From Chitinophaga terrae (ex Kim and Jung 2007) (GTDB lineage Bacteria > Bacteroidota > Bacteroidia > Chitinophagales > Chitinophagaceae): 64,000 nt of DNA. Of this stretch, positions 62,529 through 64,000 are shown piece by piece. The position numbers and the translations under genes are program-made. Position 1 is the stretch's first letter. Each line of letters opens with the position of its first letter. Location: positions 186,001 to 250,000 of the forward strand of contig NZ_FNRL01000003.1 of NCBI RefSeq assembly GCF_900107795.1, read 5' to 3'. The notes below the pieces were generated by a model. That model worked only from the letters and a program-made list of their open reading frames with translations, had not been told where the DNA came from and made no database searches.

Positions 62529-63995
62529 TTAGAAATTCGGATTCTGTTTCAATGTTCCTTTACTTCTGTCTATTTCCTGCTGCGGAATAGGGAAGTAATA
62601 GTTTTTAGGCTTGGAGAACTTTCTTCCTTTGCCGCCTCTTGAGATCTCTGTTCCGTCATACGCCAGCTTTGGTTTAGCATAGATGTCGGCAATATTGATC
62701 AACCCTGCTTTGTCCCAGCGTATCAGGTCCTGGTGTCTTTCATTCTCGCCGCAAAGTTCAACTCTTCTTTCATGCATCAGGTTGGCCATGGTGCCATTTA
62801 CAACAGGTTTCAATGCTTTGGAAGCGCGACTGCGAACTGCATTGATCTCTGCATCGCCGGCGCCTGCACCATGCAAACGGATCTTGGCTTCTGCTACCAG
62901 CAGGTAAATATCGGCAGATCTCATCAATGGCGTTTTAAGAGAATAATCCAGGCCCCCGGATGGCTTCCAGGAACAGAACTTGGCATAATGGTAACCGCTC
63001 CATGACGCACTTGCCTCATAGGTTGCAATGCCGGTGCCTATATTCACCTTATCGCCTGGTTTCATAATACAGATGTCTTTACGCGGATCGCCTGCTTCAA
63101 ACTCATCTACCAGCCCTTTGGTCGGGTAGAAGAAACTCCATCCGTTCCAGTTACGTGGAGCATGGTAAGTGATGAAATCTGAGTAGCCGGCTCCATCTAC
63201 TGTCTGAACTGCCAGCAGCATTTCAGAATTATTGCCGGTAGCCACTTTGAAATTATCGCCATAATTAGTGGCCAGCGCATAGTTTGAGTTAGTGATCACT
63301 TTGTTGCCTGCAACAATTGCCTGATCCAGTTTATTCCATTCCATGTATAACTTGCAAAGCAGGCCATAGGCAGTGCCTTTGCTTACGCGGCCTTTATCGG
63401 CATCGCCGTACGATTCAGGCAGCAGGTCGGCCGCCGCATTCAGGTCAGATTCAATCTGCGCACGCAGTTCATCGGCCGTTACTTTTGGTTTGTTGTAATT
63501 CGCTTTCAATACGTCATCTTCTGTGATGATAGGCGCTTCTCCATAGATCAGCAGCAGGCGCCAGTACGAAAAGGCACGGAAGAAATGAGCTTCTCCCAGG
63601 CACCTGTTTTTTATAGCGGCGTCAATATTTGTGATCTTTGGAACGTAGATCAGTACGTTGTTGGCGCGGTTGATCGTTTCATATTTCCAGCGCCATCCCA
63701 CTCTTACGCTGTAAGTAGAAGGATCATAAGAGAAGTCCTCTATCGCCGCGTCATAGTCATGGTCGCCGCCTCTTACCTGGTCGTCTGAACAGTTGTCAAA
63801 AACAAATTCATTAAACCCTGTATAATCTTCTTCCAGTAAAACATTGTATATACCGGTAACGCCATCAACTGCATCGCTCTGGTTTCGCCAGTAGTTGCCG
63901 GTCGAGTAGTTGCCCTGCGGGTTCACATCCAATACGCTTTTACATGCCCCTAAAGCAAGCGAGGCCGTCATACCGATGAATAATATATTTCTCAT
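62529..63995 (-). CDS. RagB/SusD-family nutrient-binding lipoprotein
   Basis: The 488-residue outer-membrane lipoprotein has a lipobox ASLALGAC (cysteine 18). The SusD-like N-terminal region (VLDVNPQGNYSTGNYWRNQSDAVDGVTGIYN) and TPR-bearing core are present (EAHFFRAFSYWRLLLIYGEAPI). The family-typical RxxELCGENERHQDLIRWDKAG stretch lies near the C-terminus. It caps a SusC transporter whose gene should lie just beyond base 64000. The glycan is unknown; nearby arabinose and aldose enzymes suggest a plant glycan. Confidence 0.93.
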   Translation of the reverse strand: MRNILFIGMTASLALGACKSVLDVNPQGNYSTGNYWRNQSDAVDGVTGIYNVLLEEDYTGFNEFVFDNCSDDQVRGGDHDYDAAIEDFSYDPSTYSVRVGWRWKYETINRANNVLIYVPKITNIDAAIKNRCLGEAHFFRAFSYWRLLLIYGEAPIITEDDVLKANYNKPKVTADELRAQIESDLNAAADLLPESYGDADKGRVSKGTAYGLLCKLYMEWNKLDQAIVAGNKVITNSNYALATNYGDNFKVATGNNSEMLLAVQTVDGAGYSDFITYHAPRNWNGWSFFYPTKGLVDEFEAGDPRKDICIMKPGDKVNIGTGIATYEASASWSGYHYAKFCSWKPSGGLDYSLKTPLMRSADIYLLVAEAKIRLHGAGAGDAEINAVRSRASKALKPVVNGTMANLMHERRVELCGENERHQDLIRWDKAGLINIADIYAKPKLAYDGTEISRGGKGRKFSKPKNYYFPIPQQEIDRSKGTLKQNPNF

Positions 63996-64000
63996 GGATT

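Overview
The window reads as chromosomal DNA of a plant-polysaccharide-degrading Bacteroidota, most like Chitinophaga and relatives. The reasons are SusC/SusD-type and TonB-dependent receptors, ECF sigma/FecR pairs, hybrid two-component sensors, many exported glycosidases, TAnnTTTG-type promoter elements and weak Shine-Dalgarno signals. I saw no tRNA, rRNA, CRISPR array, insertion sequence or phage gene.

Layout. 1-8.7 kb: a left-truncated GH127-type glycosidase, an AlkB-like dioxygenase, an SLH/PrcB-like exported protein, an esterase, a gluconate transporter next to a 6PGDH-like dehydrogenase, an exported Gfo/Idh/MocA oxidoreductase and a small barrel protein. 8.7-14.5 kb: a membrane patatin, a long palindromic repeat, an LVIVD-propeller lipoprotein with a barrel partner, and a coiled-coil envelope protein. 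14.5-23.2 kb: GH127, then a divergent GH9 plus exported AGE-family epimerase operon, a GNAT, a PER-like class A beta-lactamase and a DUF1080 protein. 23.3-28.4 kb: a more AT-rich accessory stretch with an XRE regulator, two overlapping small unknown genes, a YbjQ-like protein, a flavin reductase, an antiporter remnant and a LytTR regulator. 28.4-36.1 kb: a tight operon of TonB receptor, beta-helix lipoprotein and di-haem cytochrome, then a siderophore-type receptor. 36.4-40.9 kb: unknown genes, a DEAD-box helicase, a second long palindrome, TetR and peptidase E. 41-51.1 kb: a complete L-arabinose locus (GH51, araB, araD, araA, SSS transporter, Nudix-type AraR, second GH51). 51.2-57.2 kb: an ECF sigma/FecR pair followed by a polysaccharide-utilisation region that appears to have collapsed by internal deletions. 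57.3-64 kb: dehydrogenase, aldo/keto reductase, hydrolase, aldose 1-epimerase and a SusD lipoprotein running off the right edge.

How it works together. GH127/GH146-type and GH51 enzymes would release L-arabinose from arabinan, arabinoxylan or glycoproteins. The SSS transporter would import it, AraA, AraB and AraD would convert it to D-xylulose-5-phosphate, and AraR would sense it. The most notable signals are the two related long palindromes abutting gene 3' ends, one of which supplies the last codons of a TetR gene; the serial deletion scars at 53-56 kb; the TonB/beta-helix/cytochrome operon; and a structured intercistronic element between araA and the transporter. I did not identify a clearly new defence or mobile system.
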